Shown here: positions 43,796 to 54,410 of the stretch, one piece after another
Layout: every line of letters starts with the position of its first letter
Numbering within the stretch: the first letter of the stretch is position 1
From: Pseudomonadota bacterium
GTDB lineage: Bacteria > Pseudomonadota > Gammaproteobacteria > Burkholderiales > Burkholderiaceae_F
DNA: 64,000 nt
Reading direction: 5' to 3'
Assembly (NCBI GenBank): GCA_021825945.1
Contig: JAKAFN010000008.1
Coordinates: 1 to 64,000 of the forward strand
Notes under the pieces: model-generated
Database searches by the model: none
What the model was told of the DNA's origin: nothing
The model's input: only the letters and a program-made list of their open reading frames with translations
Made by a program: the position numbers and the translations under genes

Positions 43796-45058
43796 TCAGA
43801 CGGCGGCAGGTTGGGGTTTGCGGCGCATCGGCGGCTTTACCGTGAAGGCGACCGCCAGCCACGCCGCCGCAATCGCCGCGGCGACCAGGAACACCGTCTG
43901 CGGGCCGGCATACTGCGCGAGCAGGCCGCCGATCGCGCCGCCGGCAAAGAGGCCGAACGATTGGCCCGTGTTGTAGATGCCCAGCGCCAGCCCCTTGCGG
44001 GACGGCGGCGCGGTGCGCGACACCAGCGACGGCAGCAGCGCCTCCATCAGGTTGAAGGCGACGAAGAACAGGAACAGGGCAGCGATCAGCGCGAACGTGC
44101 TGCGATATCCCAGCGCGAACAGAATCATGGTCACGAGCAGCAGCGCCACCGCCCCGACGAACACGGTTTTCATGTGGCCGTGCCGCTCGGCCTGGATGAT
44201 CCCCGGGATGGCCAGGGCGAACGAGATGATCGTCACCGGCAGATAGATCATCCAGTGATGCAGCAGGGGAATTCCGGCATATTTGACCAGCGCGACCGGC
44301 AGCACGACGAACATGCTCAGTTGCAGGAAGTTGAGCACGAAGATCGAGAAGTCGAGCTTGAGCAGTGCCGGGGTGAATACGGCGTGGGCCCAGTGTCCCT
44401 GGGTTTCCTCGGCATGGGTGGTCATGGGAACGTCCGGCACCACCCAGCGCACGACTGCGATCGCCGCCAGCGCGAGCACGCCGGTCAGGATGAACATCCC
44501 GGGAATGCTGATGGCATCGTAGAGTGCCGGGCCGGCAATGAGCGAAAGCACGAAACTCATGCCGATGGTCATGCCGACCATGGCCATGGCCTTGGTGCGA
44601 TTGTGTTCCTGGGTCGCGTCGGCAACCATGGCCGAGATCGCCGCCGAGATCGCGCCGGAGCCTTGCAGGGCACGGCCGGCGATGATGATGTAGAGGTCGT
44701 GGCTGGCGCCGGCGACGAAGGAGCCGGCCGCGAACACGGCAAGCCCGAGCATCATCACGGGTTTGCGCCCGAACCGGTCGCTCGCCGCTCCCAGGGGGAT
44801 CTGCAGGAGCGCTTGCGTCAGGCCGTAGATCCCCAGCGCCAGACCGACCAGGGTCTTGTTGTGACCCAGCGGGAGGTGTTGGGCATAGACCGAGAACACC
44901 GGCAGGATCAGAAACAGCCCGAGCATCCGCAATCCGTAGATCGATGCCAGACTGCGGGCCGCCTTGCGCTCGAGGGGTGTCATGGTGTCCGGCTTGGACC
45001 GGCGGCCGCGCGCAGCGTTGCCCGGTTCGGCGGATGGGGTGGGAGTGGCTTCGGACAA
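43796..45058 (-). CDS. MFS transporter (YajR-like)
   Basis: 420-residue major facilitator with 12 membrane helices after a charged 30-residue N-terminus. Family motifs are GAASDRFGRKPVMMLGL between helices 2 and 3 and [20 protein letters not shown] in helix 4. It resembles the YajR subgroup (LASIYGLRMLGLFLILPVF at the start) but lacks the C-terminal YAM domain. A drug-efflux role is family-based; the substrate is unknown. Confidence 0.87.
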   Translation of the reverse strand: MSEATPTPSAEPGNAARGRRSKPDTMTPLERKAARSLASIYGLRMLGLFLILPVFSVYAQHLPLGHNKTLVGLALGIYGLTQALLQIPLGAASDRFGRKPVMMLGLAVFAAGSFVAGASHDLYIIIAGRALQGSGAISAAISAMVADATQEHNRTKAMAMVGMTIGMSFVLSLIAGPALYDAISIPGMFILTGVLALAAIAVVRWVVPDVPMTTHAEETQGHWAHAVFTPALLKLDFSIFVLNFLQLSMFVVLPVALVKYAGIPLLHHWMIYLPVTIISFALAIPGIIQAERHGHMKTVFVGAVALLLVTMILFALGYRSTFALIAALFLFFVAFNLMEALLPSLVSRTAPPSRKGLALGIYNTGQSFGLFAGGAIGGLLAQYAGPQTVFLVAAAIAAAWLAVAFTVKPPMRRKPQPAAV

Positions 45059-45292
45059 CGTGGGACCTCACAAGAAACGGACGCCGCATCGCGCGACGGA
45101 GTATGACGAAAAGGACCCGTGACATCGCTTGGCCGCGGCGATCGGGCGCGTTGATCCTGCGTATTTTGCCGAATTCCCGAGGAACGCGCTTCGGTTTTGG
45201 CGAAAGACCGGACGCTCGGTGCGTGTATTCCCATGTTGGGTTCGTGGATTCCGTACGGACGTTGGTCGGAAGGCGGGGGCGTGGGCGGCATG

Positions 45293-45967
45293 TCAGAGCA
45301 TTCCGCGCTCGGCGAACGACACGCTGCGCGTGCCCGCCACGACGATGTGGTCGAGTACGCGGACGTCGATCAGCGCCAGCGCATTTTGCAGCGCACGGGT
45401 CAAGGACTCATCAGCGCGACTGGGCTCGGCGACTCCGGATGGATGGTTATGGGCCAGGATCACCGCCGCGCAGTTGTGGTGCAAGGCATGCTTGACGATT
45501 TCCCGGGGGTAGACGCTGGTCTGCGTGAGCGTTCCCCGGAACATCTCCTCGCCCGCGATCAGGCGATGCTGGGCATCGAGGAATAGGACGACGAACAGTT
45601 CGTGCCCCTTGTTGGCGAGCGAGAGACAGAGGTATTCCCGCACTTTCTTCGGCGAGTCCAGAGGTTCGGGGAGGGCCGCCTCTTCTTGCAGCATGCGCTT
45701 GGCAAGCGCGGTCACCGCCTGCAGGCGGGCATAGCTTGCCAGACCCCAGCCGGGGACGGCCGTCACGGCATCGAGCGGTGCGGTCAGCAGGCGTCCGAGA
45801 CCGCCGAAGTGTTGCAATGCGTCGCGGGCGCGGTCGAGCACGGAGCCGGTCGCGCTGCCGCTGCCCAACAGCAGCGCCAGCAGTTCCGCGTCCGTCAATG
45901 CGCCAGGGCCGTGCGCGAGCAGGCGCTCACGGGGGCGTTCCGATGCCGGCCAATCCTTGATCGCCAA
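45293..45967 (-). CDS. radC: RadC/YeeS-family JAB1/MPN protein
   Basis: 224 residues: an N-terminal HhH region (LLAHGPGALTDAELLALLLG) and a C-terminal JAMM metalloprotease-like domain with ILAHNHPSGVAEPSRADESL (HxHP...S..D). Despite the name, a role in DNA repair is not established for the family. Divergent from ispH. Confidence 0.92.
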   Translation of the reverse strand: MAIKDWPASERPRERLLAHGPGALTDAELLALLLGSGSATGSVLDRARDALQHFGGLGRLLTAPLDAVTAVPGWGLASYARLQAVTALAKRMLQEEAALPEPLDSPKKVREYLCLSLANKGHELFVVLFLDAQHRLIAGEEMFRGTLTQTSVYPREIVKHALHHNCAAVILAHNHPSGVAEPSRADESLTRALQNALALIDVRVLDHIVVAGTRSVSFAERGML

Positions 45968-46217
45968 CGGGGCTCCTTCAAATTAGAATGGGGGCCTTCG
46001 ACGAAATCGGCTCCGATTGGACGACGATCGCGCGGGTTCGACACTCCCAGGAATGGGAGTTCGGGCGACGCGTCGCTTGCCGAAGGAGTGCTTGCATGGT
46101 CTCGGGTGGCATCGGGATGGGTCGCCGACCATCCCGGGGGCCGATCTCCCGGGTTTTCGGTCGCACGCGCCCTGGGTTTCGGAACGGTGGTGTCGAGCGT
46201 TGATGAAAGGCCAACAA

Positions 46218-47180
46218 ATGGAAGTGTTGCTCGCCCAGCCCCGCGGGTTCTGTGCCGGGGTCGATCGCGCTATCGAAATCGTGCGCCGGGCGCTGCAGTT
46301 GTACGGTGCGCCGATCTATGTCCGGCATGAGATCGTCCACAACACGTACGTGGTGGACGACCTTCGTGCCCAAGGGGCGGTATTCGTCGAGGAGATCGAA
46401 GAGATCCCGGAGGGGGCGACCGTGGTGTTTTCGGCCCACGGCGTATCGCGCGCGGTATATGCCCGCGCCTTGGAACGCAATCTGCGGGTTTTCGACGCGA
46501 CCTGTCCGCTGGTGACCAAGGTCCATACCGAAGTGGCGCGTATGCGCGCCCAGGGTCGCGAGGTCGTGATGATCGGTCACCGCGGGCACCCCGAGGTCGA
46601 TGGCACCATGGGGCAGACCGACGGCGGAATCTATCTCGTCGAGACGGAGGAAGACGTCGCGCGCATCCAGGTCGCCGATCCCGGCGCGCTGGCGTATGTG
46701 ACCCAGACCACGCTGTCGATCGACGATGCGGCGCGGATCGTCATCGCGCTCAAGCAGCGTTTCCCCGACATCGCCGAACCCAAGCGCGGCGACATCTGCT
46801 ATGCCACCCAGAACCGGCAGGATGCCGTCAAGGTGCTGGCGCCGCGGGTGGATATGATGATCGTCGTCGGCAGCCGCACCAGTTCGAATTCCAATCGTTT
46901 GCGCGAGGTTGCGGAGCGCATGGGCATTCGGGCCTATCTGGTCGACAGTGCGGCGGATATCGACCCGGCCTGGTTGAAAAACGTGCAGCGGGTCGGGATC
47001 ACCGCCGGCGCCTCCGCTCCCGAAGTGCTGGTGCAGCAGGTGACGGAGCGCTTGCGCAGTCTCGGGGCGGCGTCCGTCCACGCGGTCGCCGGCGTGGTGG
47101 AAAACATGGTGTTTCCCTTGCCCAAGGGTTTGGGCGGCGCGGCGTCGGCGGGAGCCGGTGCGGCGGTGGCCGACGCATGA
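46218..47180 (+). CDS. ispH: 4-hydroxy-3-methylbut-2-enyl diphosphate reductase
   Basis: 320-residue Fe-S enzyme, last step of the MEP isoprenoid pathway. ATG 46218 is chosen because AAAGG lies about 8 bases upstream; ATG 46203 is possible. The cluster Cys residues are in [24 protein letters not shown] and [13 protein letters not shown]. Substrate residues HEIVHN, SAHGVS and GHRGHPEV are present. The fkpB gene often found just upstream is absent. It overlaps plsY by ATGA. Confidence 0.97.
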   Translation: MEVLLAQPRGFCAGVDRAIEIVRRALQLYGAPIYVRHEIVHNTYVVDDLRAQGAVFVEEIEEIPEGATVVFSAHGVSRAVYARALERNLRVFDATCPLVTKVHTEVARMRAQGREVVMIGHRGHPEVDGTMGQTDGGIYLVETEEDVARIQVADPGALAYVTQTTLSIDDAARIVIALKQRFPDIAEPKRGDICYATQNRQDAVKVLAPRVDMMIVVGSRTSSNSNRLREVAERMGIRAYLVDSAADIDPAWLKNVQRVGITAGASAPEVLVQQVTERLRSLGAASVHAVAGVVENMVFPLPKGLGGAASAGAGAAVADA

Positions 47181-47824
47181 GCGTCGCGGCATCCGGCGCT
47201 GCCGGATTGGCGATCGTGGTTTCGTACCTGTTTGGTGCGGTGCCGTTTGCGGTCGTCGTCAGCCGAGCAATGGGGCTCCCGGATCCGCGCAGCTATGGAT
47301 CACGCAATCCGGGCGCGACCAATGTGCTGCGCGGTGGCGGCAGGATCGCGGCCTTGCTGACCTTGTTGGGCGATTCCGGCAAGGGGGCCTTGGCGGTCGG
47401 CATGGTCTGGCTGGCGGCGCGGGATGCCGGCGGCGTGAATCCCCCGGTGGCGGCGGCCCTGCATTCCGTCGTACCTTGGTGCGGCGCCGCGGCGTTTCTT
47501 GGCCATCTCTATCCGGTGTTCCTGGGGTTCCAGGGTGGAAAGGGTGTGGCGACATTCCTCGGAGTGCTGCTGGTGATCGATTTGCCGGCCGGGCTGGGCG
47601 CCTGCGGTGTCTGGCTCGCGGTGGCCGCACTGTTCCGATATTCCTCGCTGGCTTCGATGTCGAGCGCGGTCGCAGCCGCGATCGGATTGCTGGCGCTGCG
47701 CGGTCCGGATCCGGTGTCGCTCGCCGTCGTGTTCATGGCCGGGTTCCTCGTTTGGCGCCATCGCGGCAATATCGCAAAGCTGCGCGCGGGGACGGAAAGC
47801 CGGATCGGGAAGAAGCCGCGCTAG
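47177..47824 (+). CDS. plsY: Glycerol-3-phosphate acyltransferase PlsY
   Basis: 215-residue inner-membrane enzyme that acylates glycerol-3-phosphate from acyl-phosphate. Signature loops are [27 protein letters not shown] and [18 protein letters not shown], with five membrane helices. Translationally coupled to ispH. Confidence 0.95.
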   Translation: MSVAASGAAGLAIVVSYLFGAVPFAVVVSRAMGLPDPRSYGSRNPGATNVLRGGGRIAALLTLLGDSGKGALAVGMVWLAARDAGGVNPPVAAALHSVVPWCGAAAFLGHLYPVFLGFQGGKGVATFLGVLLVIDLPAGLGACGVWLAVAALFRYSSLASMSSAVAAAIGLLALRGPDPVSLAVVFMAGFLVWRHRGNIAKLRAGTESRIGKKPR

Positions 47825-47841
47825 GCGGAAACGGAAACCAT

Positions 47842-47918
47842 CGTCATTGCGAGGGCGAAGCCCGAAGCAATCCAGCGGTTTTCTGGATCGCCACGGCCCT
47901 ACGGGCCTCGCGATGACG
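47842..47918. repeat. Dispersed palindromic repeat
   Basis: A 77-bp imperfect inverted repeat between plsY and tsaD (convergent). The right arm, on its reverse strand, reads CGTCATCGCGAGGCCCG, then AGGGCCGTGGCGATCC, and matches 63893-63927 at about 33 of 35 positions. Its location between gene ends suggests a REP-type element. Confidence 0.8.
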
Positions 47919-47957
47919 CCGCCGTTTCCTCGTTCGGGCGGCGGATCGCCATGATCG

Positions 47958-48986
47958 CTACCGTTCCATCGATTGTTTGCAGAGATCCCACCGGGGGTGG
48001 ACGCGCAGCGGTTCATCGGCCCCGGGGTCGGCGAGCGAAAACCGTACCCAGCCGGCGTAGGCGATCATCGCGCCGTTGTCGGTGCAGAGATCGGTCGGTG
48101 GATAGAATACCTGGACGCCGCGCGGCCCCAGGGTCTCCGTGAGGGCTGTGCGCAGTTGCGTGTTGGCGCCGACCCCTCCGGCCACGACCAGTTGCGTGAG
48201 GCCCGTCTGGCCGAGAGCGCGCAGCGCCTTGCCGACGAGCACGTCGACGACCGCATCGACGAATCCGCGCGCGATGTCGGCGCGGGCCTGGTCGCAGGGG
48301 TCGTCGGCGCCGAGCTTGCGAACCTGGGTCAGCACCGCGGTCTTCAGGCCGCTGAAACTGAAGTCGAGGTTGGGTTGATCGCGCATCGGGCGGGGCAGGC
48401 GGACGGCGCCCGGCGTGCCGAACTCCGCCAGACGAGAGACTTCCGGTCCCCCGGGATATTCCAGTCCGAGTAATTGCGCGGTCTTGTCGAACGCCTCACC
48501 CGCCGCATCGTCCAAGGTTTCGCCCAGAAGCGCGTAGCGGCCGGGGCCGTACACGTGCAGGAGCATGGTGTGCCCGCCCGACACCAGCAGGCAAAGGAAG
48601 GGAAATTGCGGCGACGGCCGGGCGAGGAGGGGGGAGAGCAGGTGGCCTTCCAGATGGTGGATGGGGATCACCGGCCTGCGCAGCGCATGGCCGATCCCGG
48701 CGGCAACCCCGCATCCGACCAGCAGCGCGCCCGCCAGGCCGGGGCCGGCTGTGACGGCGATCGCGTCGATCCGGGAGCGTGCGATCCCGGCGCGCGTCAC
48801 GACCTCGTCCACCAGCGGCAGCAGGTGTCGAACGTGGTCGCGCGAGGCGAGTTCGGGGACTACGCCGCCATATTCCCGGTGCAAGGCCACCTGGGAATGG
48901 AGCGCGTGGACAACCGCGCCGGTGTCGCTATCGTATAGCGCGACGCCGGTTTCGTCGCAGGAGGATTCGATGCCGAGGATCTGCAC
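47958..48986 (-). CDS. tsaD: tRNA threonylcarbamoyladenosine synthase subunit TsaD
   Basis: 342 residues from GTG 48986 ([19 protein letters not shown], the family start); the frame is open upstream to 49061 but without homology. The metal site is in [25 protein letters not shown] and [10 protein letters not shown] mark the ASKHA fold. Makes the t6A modification of tRNAs reading ANN codons with TsaB/C/E. Divergent from rpsU. Confidence 0.96.
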   Translation of the reverse strand: MQILGIESSCDETGVALYDSDTGAVVHALHSQVALHREYGGVVPELASRDHVRHLLPLVDEVVTRAGIARSRIDAIAVTAGPGLAGALLVGCGVAAGIGHALRRPVIPIHHLEGHLLSPLLARPSPQFPFLCLLVSGGHTMLLHVYGPGRYALLGETLDDAAGEAFDKTAQLLGLEYPGGPEVSRLAEFGTPGAVRLPRPMRDQPNLDFSFSGLKTAVLTQVRKLGADDPCDQARADIARGFVDAVVDVLVGKALRALGQTGLTQLVVAGGVGANTQLRTALTETLGPRGVQVFYPPTDLCTDNGAMIAYAGWVRFSLADPGADEPLRVHPRWDLCKQSMER

Positions 48987-49050
48987 GCCGGCGGTTTCCG
49001 CGTGGAATGGTGCGGGGAAAATTCCCGACACGGAGTGTACCGGCAGATGA

Positions 49051-49080
49051 TTGGCAAACATTTCGAAAACCCGCTAGAAT
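49051..49080 (+). promoter_or_regulatory. Sigma-70 promoter of rpsU
   Basis: TTGGCA (49051-49056), an 18-bp spacer and TAGAAT (49075-49080), close to consensus. It lies 45 bp before the rpsU start and fits the macromolecular synthesis operon rpsU-yqeY-dnaG-rpoD. Confidence 0.7.
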
Positions 49081-49125
49081 CCCAGGCTTTCCAACGGGCA
49101 CCACGCCCGCCTAGCGAGAACCCGG

Positions 49126-49338
49126 ATGCCGACGATACGAGTCAAGGAAAACGAACCTTTCGAAGTGGCCCTGCGCCGCTTCAAGCGCACCATCGAGAAA
49201 TGCGGGCTGCTGACCGAGTTGCGCGCCCGGGAGTTCTACGAGAAGCCCACGGCAGAGCGCAAGCGCAAGAAATCTGCAGCCATCAAGCGCCATTTCAAGC
49301 GTCTGCGCAGCCAGATGCTGCCGAAGAAGTTGTATTGA
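49126..49338 (+). CDS. rpsU: 30S ribosomal protein bS21
   Basis: 70-residue basic ribosomal protein: [20 protein letters not shown], then [20 protein letters not shown] at about 36-56. First gene of the macromolecular synthesis operon, followed by a hairpin that lets it be expressed more than the genes behind it. Confidence 0.98.
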   Translation: MPTIRVKENEPFEVALRRFKRTIEKCGLLTELRAREFYEKPTAERKRKKSAAIKRHFKRLRSQMLPKKLY

Positions 49339-49377
49339 TCAGGCGCGCGGGGCGGACGTTCCGCGCCGTGACGAGAG

Positions 49378-49410
49378 CGGAAAAAACGCGCCGGACGGCG
49401 CGTTTTTTGT
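49378..49410 (+). terminator. Terminator/attenuator after rpsU
   Basis: ACGCGCC and GGCGCGT pair around loop GGAC, flanked by A-run and TTTTTT (49381-49408). It is intrinsic in form and placed between rpsU and yqeY, as in other rpsU-dnaG-rpoD operons, where read-through supplies dnaG. Confidence 0.85.
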
Positions 49411-49429
49411 TTCGGAGGAGGAAAGCGAG

Positions 49430-49891
49430 ATGAGCATGAGCCTGAAAGACCGGATCACCGAGGATATGAAGGCTGCGATGCGCGCGCGCGAAACGGAGCG
49501 CTTGGCGACGATCCGCCTGTTGCTCGCCGCGATCAAGCAGAAAGAGGTCGACGAGCGCGTCGTCGTCGACGACGGCGCGGCGGTGGCGGTGGTCGAGCGG
49601 CTCATCAAGCAGCGCAAGGACGCGATCGAGCAGTTCGCCAAGGCCGGCCGTACCGACCTCGTCGACAAGGAAACGGCGGAAATGGCGGTGCTGCAGGCAT
49701 ACCTGCCGGCGCAGTTTTCGGAGGCCGAGGTTCTGGCGGCGGTGGATGCTGCGATCGCGGAGACCGCGGCGGCAGGCGCCAGTGGCCCCGCGGCGATGGG
49801 CAAGGTCATGGCCCTACTCAAGCCGCGCCTGGCGGGGCAGGCGGATATGTCGAAAGTCTCGGGATTGGTCAAGGGCCGGATTGCCGGGTAA
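49430..49891 (+). CDS. yqeY: GatB/YqeY domain protein
   Basis: 153 residues from ATG 49430 (GGAGGAGGAAAG upstream). All-helical YqeY domain: LKDRITEDMKAAMRARETER, LRLLLAAIKQKEVDE type core, then QAYLPAQFSEAE. Related to the tRNA-binding tail of GatB; precise function not established. Conserved between rpsU and dnaG in betaproteobacteria. Confidence 0.93.
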   Translation: MSMSLKDRITEDMKAAMRARETERLATIRLLLAAIKQKEVDERVVVDDGAAVAVVERLIKQRKDAIEQFAKAGRTDLVDKETAEMAVLQAYLPAQFSEAEVLAAVDAAIAETAAAGASGPAAMGKVMALLKPRLAGQADMSKVSGLVKGRIAG

Positions 49892-49927
49892 CGCCGTCTT
49901 TTCGCGGCGGGGCGGCCGGATTTTCCC

Positions 49928-51763
49928 GTGATTCCCCAGGGATTCATCGTCGACCTGTTGGCCCGCGTCGACATCGTCGACGTGGTGGGCCGGTCGGTCG
50001 CGCTCAAGAAGAGCGGCCAGAACTATCTGGGTCTGTGTCCGTTCCACGGCGAAAAAACGCCTTCCTTCACCGTCAGTCCGAGCAAGCAGTTTTTCCACTG
50101 CTTCGGTTGCGGCGCTCACGGTTCGGCCATCGGCTTCCTGATGGACCACCGTGGACTGAGCTACGTCGAGGCGATCCAGGAGCTGGCGCAGGGGGTCGGC
50201 ATGACGGTTCCCCAGGACGGGCGGGCGTCCGCTGCCGAGCAGACACGCAGTCGCGGGCTCACCGAAGTGCTGCAGACGGCGGCAGAGTTCTACCGTCGCC
50301 AGCTCAAGGAGGCGCCGTCAGCGATCCAGTACTGCAAATCGCGCGGCCTGACCGGCGCGATCGCGGCGCGCTACGCATTGGGGTACGCCCCCGACGGCTG
50401 GCAGTCCCTCAAGGCGGTCTTCGAAAATTACGCCGATCCCCGTCTGGCCGAGGCCGGCCTGGTCATCACGGGCGAAGAAAACAAGCGTTACGACCGCTTT
50501 CGCGGCCGCCTCATGTTTCCGATTCGCAACCGGCGCGGAGCGGTGATCGGGTTCGGCGCGCGCGTGCTGGACGGTTCCGAGCCGAAATACCTGAACTCGC
50601 CCGAGACGCCGGTGTATCACAAAGGCCAGGAACTCTATGGTCTGTACGAGGCGTCGGAAGCCATCCGCCGGGCGGCGCGTGCCATCGTCTGTGAAGGCTA
50701 CATGGATGTCATCCAGCTGGCGCAGGCGGGATATCCGGAAACGGTGGCGGCGCTGGGGACGGCGATCACACCCCATCAGGTCGGGACGCTGTTTCGCCTG
50801 ACGCCGCACGTCATTTTCTCGTTTGACGGCGATGCGGCCGGCCGCAAGGCGGCACGGCGGGCGCTGGAGGCGACGCTGCCGGCGATCGGCGACGAGCGCC
50901 GTGCGAGTTTCCTGTTCCTGCCCGAAGGGGAGGATCCGGACAGCCTGATCCGCGCCCATGGTGTCGGCGCGTTCGAAACGGAGCTGGCGCGTGCGATGAG
51001 CCTGTCGCAATGGTTTCTGCGGTCGGTGAGCGAGGGTTGCGATCTCGCGCAGCCGGAAGGGCGGGCCGCGGCCGTGGCGGCGGCTCGCCCCCTGCTGGAG
51101 GCGATGCCGCCCGGAGCCCTGCGGATGCAACTCGTCCGGGTCCTCGGCGAGGCAGCCCGCACGCCGGCACAGGATCTGGAAAACTTGTTCGGACTGGTAC
51201 CTTGGCGTCGGCTGCCGCCGTCGCGTGAACGTGCCGATGAGGGCCCGGACGGGCTCGGTCCGCGAGGCGGCGGACGGCGGCAGGTCGAGCATTTGAAGCG
51301 GCGGCTCCTGCAGCGTCTGTTGGCGTTTCCGGGATTGGCGCGGGAGTTCAACGCGCAGATCGCGGTGCTGGCGGTCGACGGCGGCGAACGGCTGGACCGG
51401 CAGATTGCGCAGGTCTGGCGCGCCGCGACCAGCGGCGGCGTAGCGCATACCGGCGCGGTGCTCGAAGCGCTGGCGCAAAGCGAGTACATCGATGAGTTTC
51501 GCGGCCTCGCGACCCGCGATCTGCATGGGGACGACGCCGAATCGGTTGCGCGGGAGGAATTGCGCTCCGGATTCCTGGCCCTCGAGGCCGAGCGTGTCCA
51601 GGCGGAAATGCGGCGGATTGCGGGCGATGCGTCGCAATCCGGGCAGGCGATTGCCGGCGGCGAGCTCGAGCGCTACCTGGAACTGACCCAGCGTTTGCGG
51701 GATATCAAGCAGGAGCGCGGGCTGCAAAAAAACGTTGCGGATCGATTGGAAAGCGCAGACTGA
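49928..51763 (+). CDS. dnaG: DNA primase
   Basis: 611 residues from GTG 49928. The N-terminal CHC2 zinc finger is CPFHGEKTPSF..HCFGCG (about 38-62). The catalytic Toprim domain has VCEGYMDVIQLAQAGYPETV and FSFDGDAAGRKAARRAL. The C-terminal helical DnaB-binding domain is at about 440-600. Makes RNA primers at the replication fork. Confidence 0.97.
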   Translation: MIPQGFIVDLLARVDIVDVVGRSVALKKSGQNYLGLCPFHGEKTPSFTVSPSKQFFHCFGCGAHGSAIGFLMDHRGLSYVEAIQELAQGVGMTVPQDGRASAAEQTRSRGLTEVLQTAAEFYRRQLKEAPSAIQYCKSRGLTGAIAARYALGYAPDGWQSLKAVFENYADPRLAEAGLVITGEENKRYDRFRGRLMFPIRNRRGAVIGFGARVLDGSEPKYLNSPETPVYHKGQELYGLYEASEAIRRAARAIVCEGYMDVIQLAQAGYPETVAALGTAITPHQVGTLFRLTPHVIFSFDGDAAGRKAARRALEATLPAIGDERRASFLFLPEGEDPDSLIRAHGVGAFETELARAMSLSQWFLRSVSEGCDLAQPEGRAAAVAAARPLLEAMPPGALRMQLVRVLGEAARTPAQDLENLFGLVPWRRLPPSRERADEGPDGLGPRGGGRRQVEHLKRRLLQRLLAFPGLAREFNAQIAVLAVDGGERLDRQIAQVWRAATSGGVAHTGAVLEALAQSEYIDEFRGLATRDLHGDDAESVAREELRSGFLALEAERVQAEMRRIAGDASQSGQAIAGGELERYLELTQRLRDIKQERGLQKNVADRLESAD

Positions 51764-52068
51764 TTCCCCCTTTTTTTGCTAAAATGACGAGTTGAATTGC
51801 ATGCCCGCATCGGTCGGGTTTCGGAGGCAAGCGGCCTCCCGCGCCTTGGAGGCATTGCTTGTGCATTGCTCCGTGTGGCGCTTCGGGTTTGGATCGTCGT
51901 CGGCAGATTGTGTTGCGGGGAACTTTGTTCCGCCGCCGGGGTCTGCTCGCGGTATCCATCCGTCTTGTTCGATCGAGTAGAAGATCGCTTTTTGATCGCG
52001 ACGGCTCTCCGGCGATTCGTCGGTGTGCCGACGCCAGCCCATCCGCTTTTCGAGAGTAACCGGGTTCT
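51764..52068 (+). other. dnaG-rpoD spacer, 305 bp
   Basis: No gene. A T-run and TAAAAT (51780-51785) sit just after dnaG and could be a -10 box, but I cannot find a convincing -35. E. coli has rpoD promoters in the comparable region. Nothing else recognised. Confidence 0.4.
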
Positions 52069-54333
52069 ATGACCAAATCCGCTGCACCGAAGAAAAAGAC
52101 CACCTCCGCGTCCAAGACCGTCGCGACCAAGGCGGGTTCCGCCGTCAAGAAGGCGACGGCCGCCGAGGCGACCAAATTGAAGAAGACCGCGACCGCGGCG
52201 ACGATTCCGGCCGCCAAGGCTGCGAAGCCGGCGGCCAAGGCCTCGGCTGCCGCCAAACCGGTCGCGAAGGCGGCGGCCAAAGCCGCCGGCAAGGCCGGCA
52301 AGGCCGCAGCGGCGGGGCGGGAAGAAGAGTTCGTCGATGACGGCGGCGATGCGCTGCCGGAAGCGCGCGACGACGGCGTCGATCCGGCGGTCCAGATCGC
52401 GGAGAAGATGGCGCCCAAGGCACGCAGCAAGGACCGCCGCGCCAAGGAGCGCGCGCTCAAAGAGGCGCTGGAACGCAGCTATCAGGGATCGGAAGAGGAT
52501 CTCGAGGCGCGGCGCAACAAGCTCAAGGCGTTGATCAAGCTCGGCAAGGAGCGCGGCTTCCTGACCTACGCGGAGATCAACGATCATCTTCCGGACAATC
52601 TCGTCGACGCCGAGGCGATCGACGCCATCATCAGCACCTTCGGCGACATGGGGATCCAGGTCTATGACCAGGCGCCCGATGCCGAAACGCTGTTGATGAA
52701 CGAAAACGTTCCGTCGGCAAGCACGGACGACGATGCGGAGGAAGAGGCCGAGGCGGCGCTGTCGAGCGTCGATGCCGAGTTCGGCCGCACGACCGATCCG
52801 GTGCGCATGTACATGCGTGAAATGGGTTCGGTGGAACTGCTCACCCGCGAAGGCGAAATCGAGATCGCCAAGCGCATCGAGGATGGCCTCAAGCACATGG
52901 TGATCGCGATCTCCGCGTGCCCGACCACGGTCGCGGAGATTCTCTCTCACGCCGAGCGCATTCGCGCCGGTCAGTTGCCGATCGACGAGGTGGTCGATGG
53001 CTTGGTCGACCCCAACGCCGATGACCTGCCCGGCGGCAGCAGCAGCGCGAGCGATGACGACGATGAGAGCGACGAGGGTGAGAGCACCGATATCGGGGCC
53101 AGCGGCATGACCGCAGCCCAGTTGGACGAGCTCAAGGATCGTGCCCTCGAGCGCTTCGACAACGTCGCCAAGCTGTTCGAAAAGATGCGTGTCGCCTTCG
53201 AGAAGGAAGGGTACAAATCGAAGGGGTACACGCGCGCCCAGGAGCAGATCCTCGAGGAGTTGATGTCGTTGCGATTCACCGCCAAGATGGTGGAGAAACT
53301 GTGCGATTCCCTGCGCTCCCAGGTCGAAGAGGTGCGCAGCCTCGAAAAGAAGATCTACGACATCATGGTCAACAAGTGCGGCATGCCCCGGCCGCACTTC
53401 ATCAAGCACTTCCCGGGTTCCGAGATCAACACGCGCTGGGTGTCGCGCGAGGCGGAAAGCGGCGAACCCTATGCCGAGGTGCTGCGCCGCAATCTGCCGG
53501 CGGTGCACGAACTGCAGAGCAAGCTCTCGGCGCTGCAGAAGCGCGCGGTGCTGCCGCTCAAGGACCTGCGCGAGGTCTACAAGCAGATGGCCACCGGAGA
53601 GGCGAAGGCGCGCAAGGCCAAGCGCGAGATGACCGAGGCGAACCTGCGCCTGGTGATCTCGATCGCGAAGAAGTACACCAACCGCGGCCTCCAGTTCCTC
53701 GACCTCATCCAGGAGGGAAACGTCGGATTGATGAAGGCCGTGGACAAGTTCGAATACCGTCGCGGCTACAAGTTCTCCACCTATGCCACATGGTGGATCC
53801 GGCAGGCGATCACGCGCTCGATCGCCGATCAGGCGCGCACCATCCGAATTCCGGTGCACATGATCGAGACGATCAACAAGATGAATCGGATCAGCCGCCA
53901 GATCCTGCAGGAAACCGGTCTGGAACCCGATCCGGCGACGCTTGCCGAGAAGATGGAGATGCCGGAAGACAAGATCCGCAAGATCCTCAAGATCGCCAAG
54001 GAGCCGATCTCGATGGAGACGCCGATCGGCGACGACGACGACTCGCACCTCGGCGACTTCATCGAAGACACGACCACCGTGGCCCCAGCCGACGCGGCGC
54101 AGTACTCCAGCCTCGCGGACGTGACCAAGGACGTGCTGGATTCGCTTACCCCGCGCGAAGCCAAGGTGCTGCGCATGCGCTTCGGCATCGAGATGAGTAC
54201 CGATCACACACTCGAGGAAGTCGGCAAGCAGTTCGACGTCACCCGCGAACGTATCCGCCAGATCGAAGCCAAGGCGTTGCGCAAGCTGCGTCATCCCAGC
54301 CGCTCCGACAAACTCAAGAGCTTCCTCGAGTAA
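52069..54333 (+). CDS. rpoD: RNA polymerase primary sigma factor RpoD (sigma-70)
   Basis: 754 residues. The N-terminus (about 1-85) is a Lys/Ala-rich histone H1-like extension, followed by region 1.1 (about 145-215). Region 1.2 has [11 protein letters not shown], a long acidic non-conserved insert lies at about 305-345, and regions 2.1-2.4 include [20 protein letters not shown]. Region 4.2 ends with [20 protein letters not shown]. Last protein gene of the operon, followed by a hairpin and tRNA-Ile2. Confidence 0.98.
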   Translation: MTKSAAPKKKTTSASKTVATKAGSAVKKATAAEATKLKKTATAATIPAAKAAKPAAKASAAAKPVAKAAAKAAGKAGKAAAAGREEEFVDDGGDALPEARDDGVDPAVQIAEKMAPKARSKDRRAKERALKEALERSYQGSEEDLEARRNKLKALIKLGKERGFLTYAEINDHLPDNLVDAEAIDAIISTFGDMGIQVYDQAPDAETLLMNENVPSASTDDDAEEEAEAALSSVDAEFGRTTDPVRMYMREMGSVELLTREGEIEIAKRIEDGLKHMVIAISACPTTVAEILSHAERIRAGQLPIDEVVDGLVDPNADDLPGGSSSASDDDDESDEGESTDIGASGMTAAQLDELKDRALERFDNVAKLFEKMRVAFEKEGYKSKGYTRAQEQILEELMSLRFTAKMVEKLCDSLRSQVEEVRSLEKKIYDIMVNKCGMPRPHFIKHFPGSEINTRWVSREAESGEPYAEVLRRNLPAVHELQSKLSALQKRAVLPLKDLREVYKQMATGEAKARKAKREMTEANLRLVISIAKKYTNRGLQFLDLIQEGNVGLMKAVDKFEYRRGYKFSTYATWWIRQAITRSIADQARTIRIPVHMIETINKMNRISRQILQETGLEPDPATLAEKMEMPEDKIRKILKIAKEPISMETPIGDDDDSHLGDFIEDTTTVAPADAAQYSSLADVTKDVLDSLTPREAKVLRMRFGIEMSTDHTLEEVGKQFDVTRERIRQIEAKALRKLRHPSRSDKLKSFLE

Positions 54334-54371
54334 GCTTTCGCCGTCCCTTCCCTCCCTGCGCGGGGGAAGGG

Positions 54372-54389
54372 AACGGCGCCGGCCGTTTT
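54372..54389 (+). terminator. Weak hairpin after rpoD
   Basis: AACGGC and GCCGTT pair (54372-54377 with 54382-54387) and run into TTTT. A second GC-rich hairpin (CCCTTCC/GGAAGGG) precedes it. A plausible end for rpoD before the tRNA gene, though the T-run is short. Confidence 0.45.
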
Positions 54390-54410
54390 CCGTCGCCGCG
54401 TTCCTGCGCC

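Noticed and set aside
51673..54294. An 873-codon open frame antisense to rpoD
   Set aside because: It lies entirely opposite a well-conserved rpoD and has a low-complexity translation (Arg/Leu/His-rich). Long antisense frames are expected in GC-rich genes with strong third-position bias.
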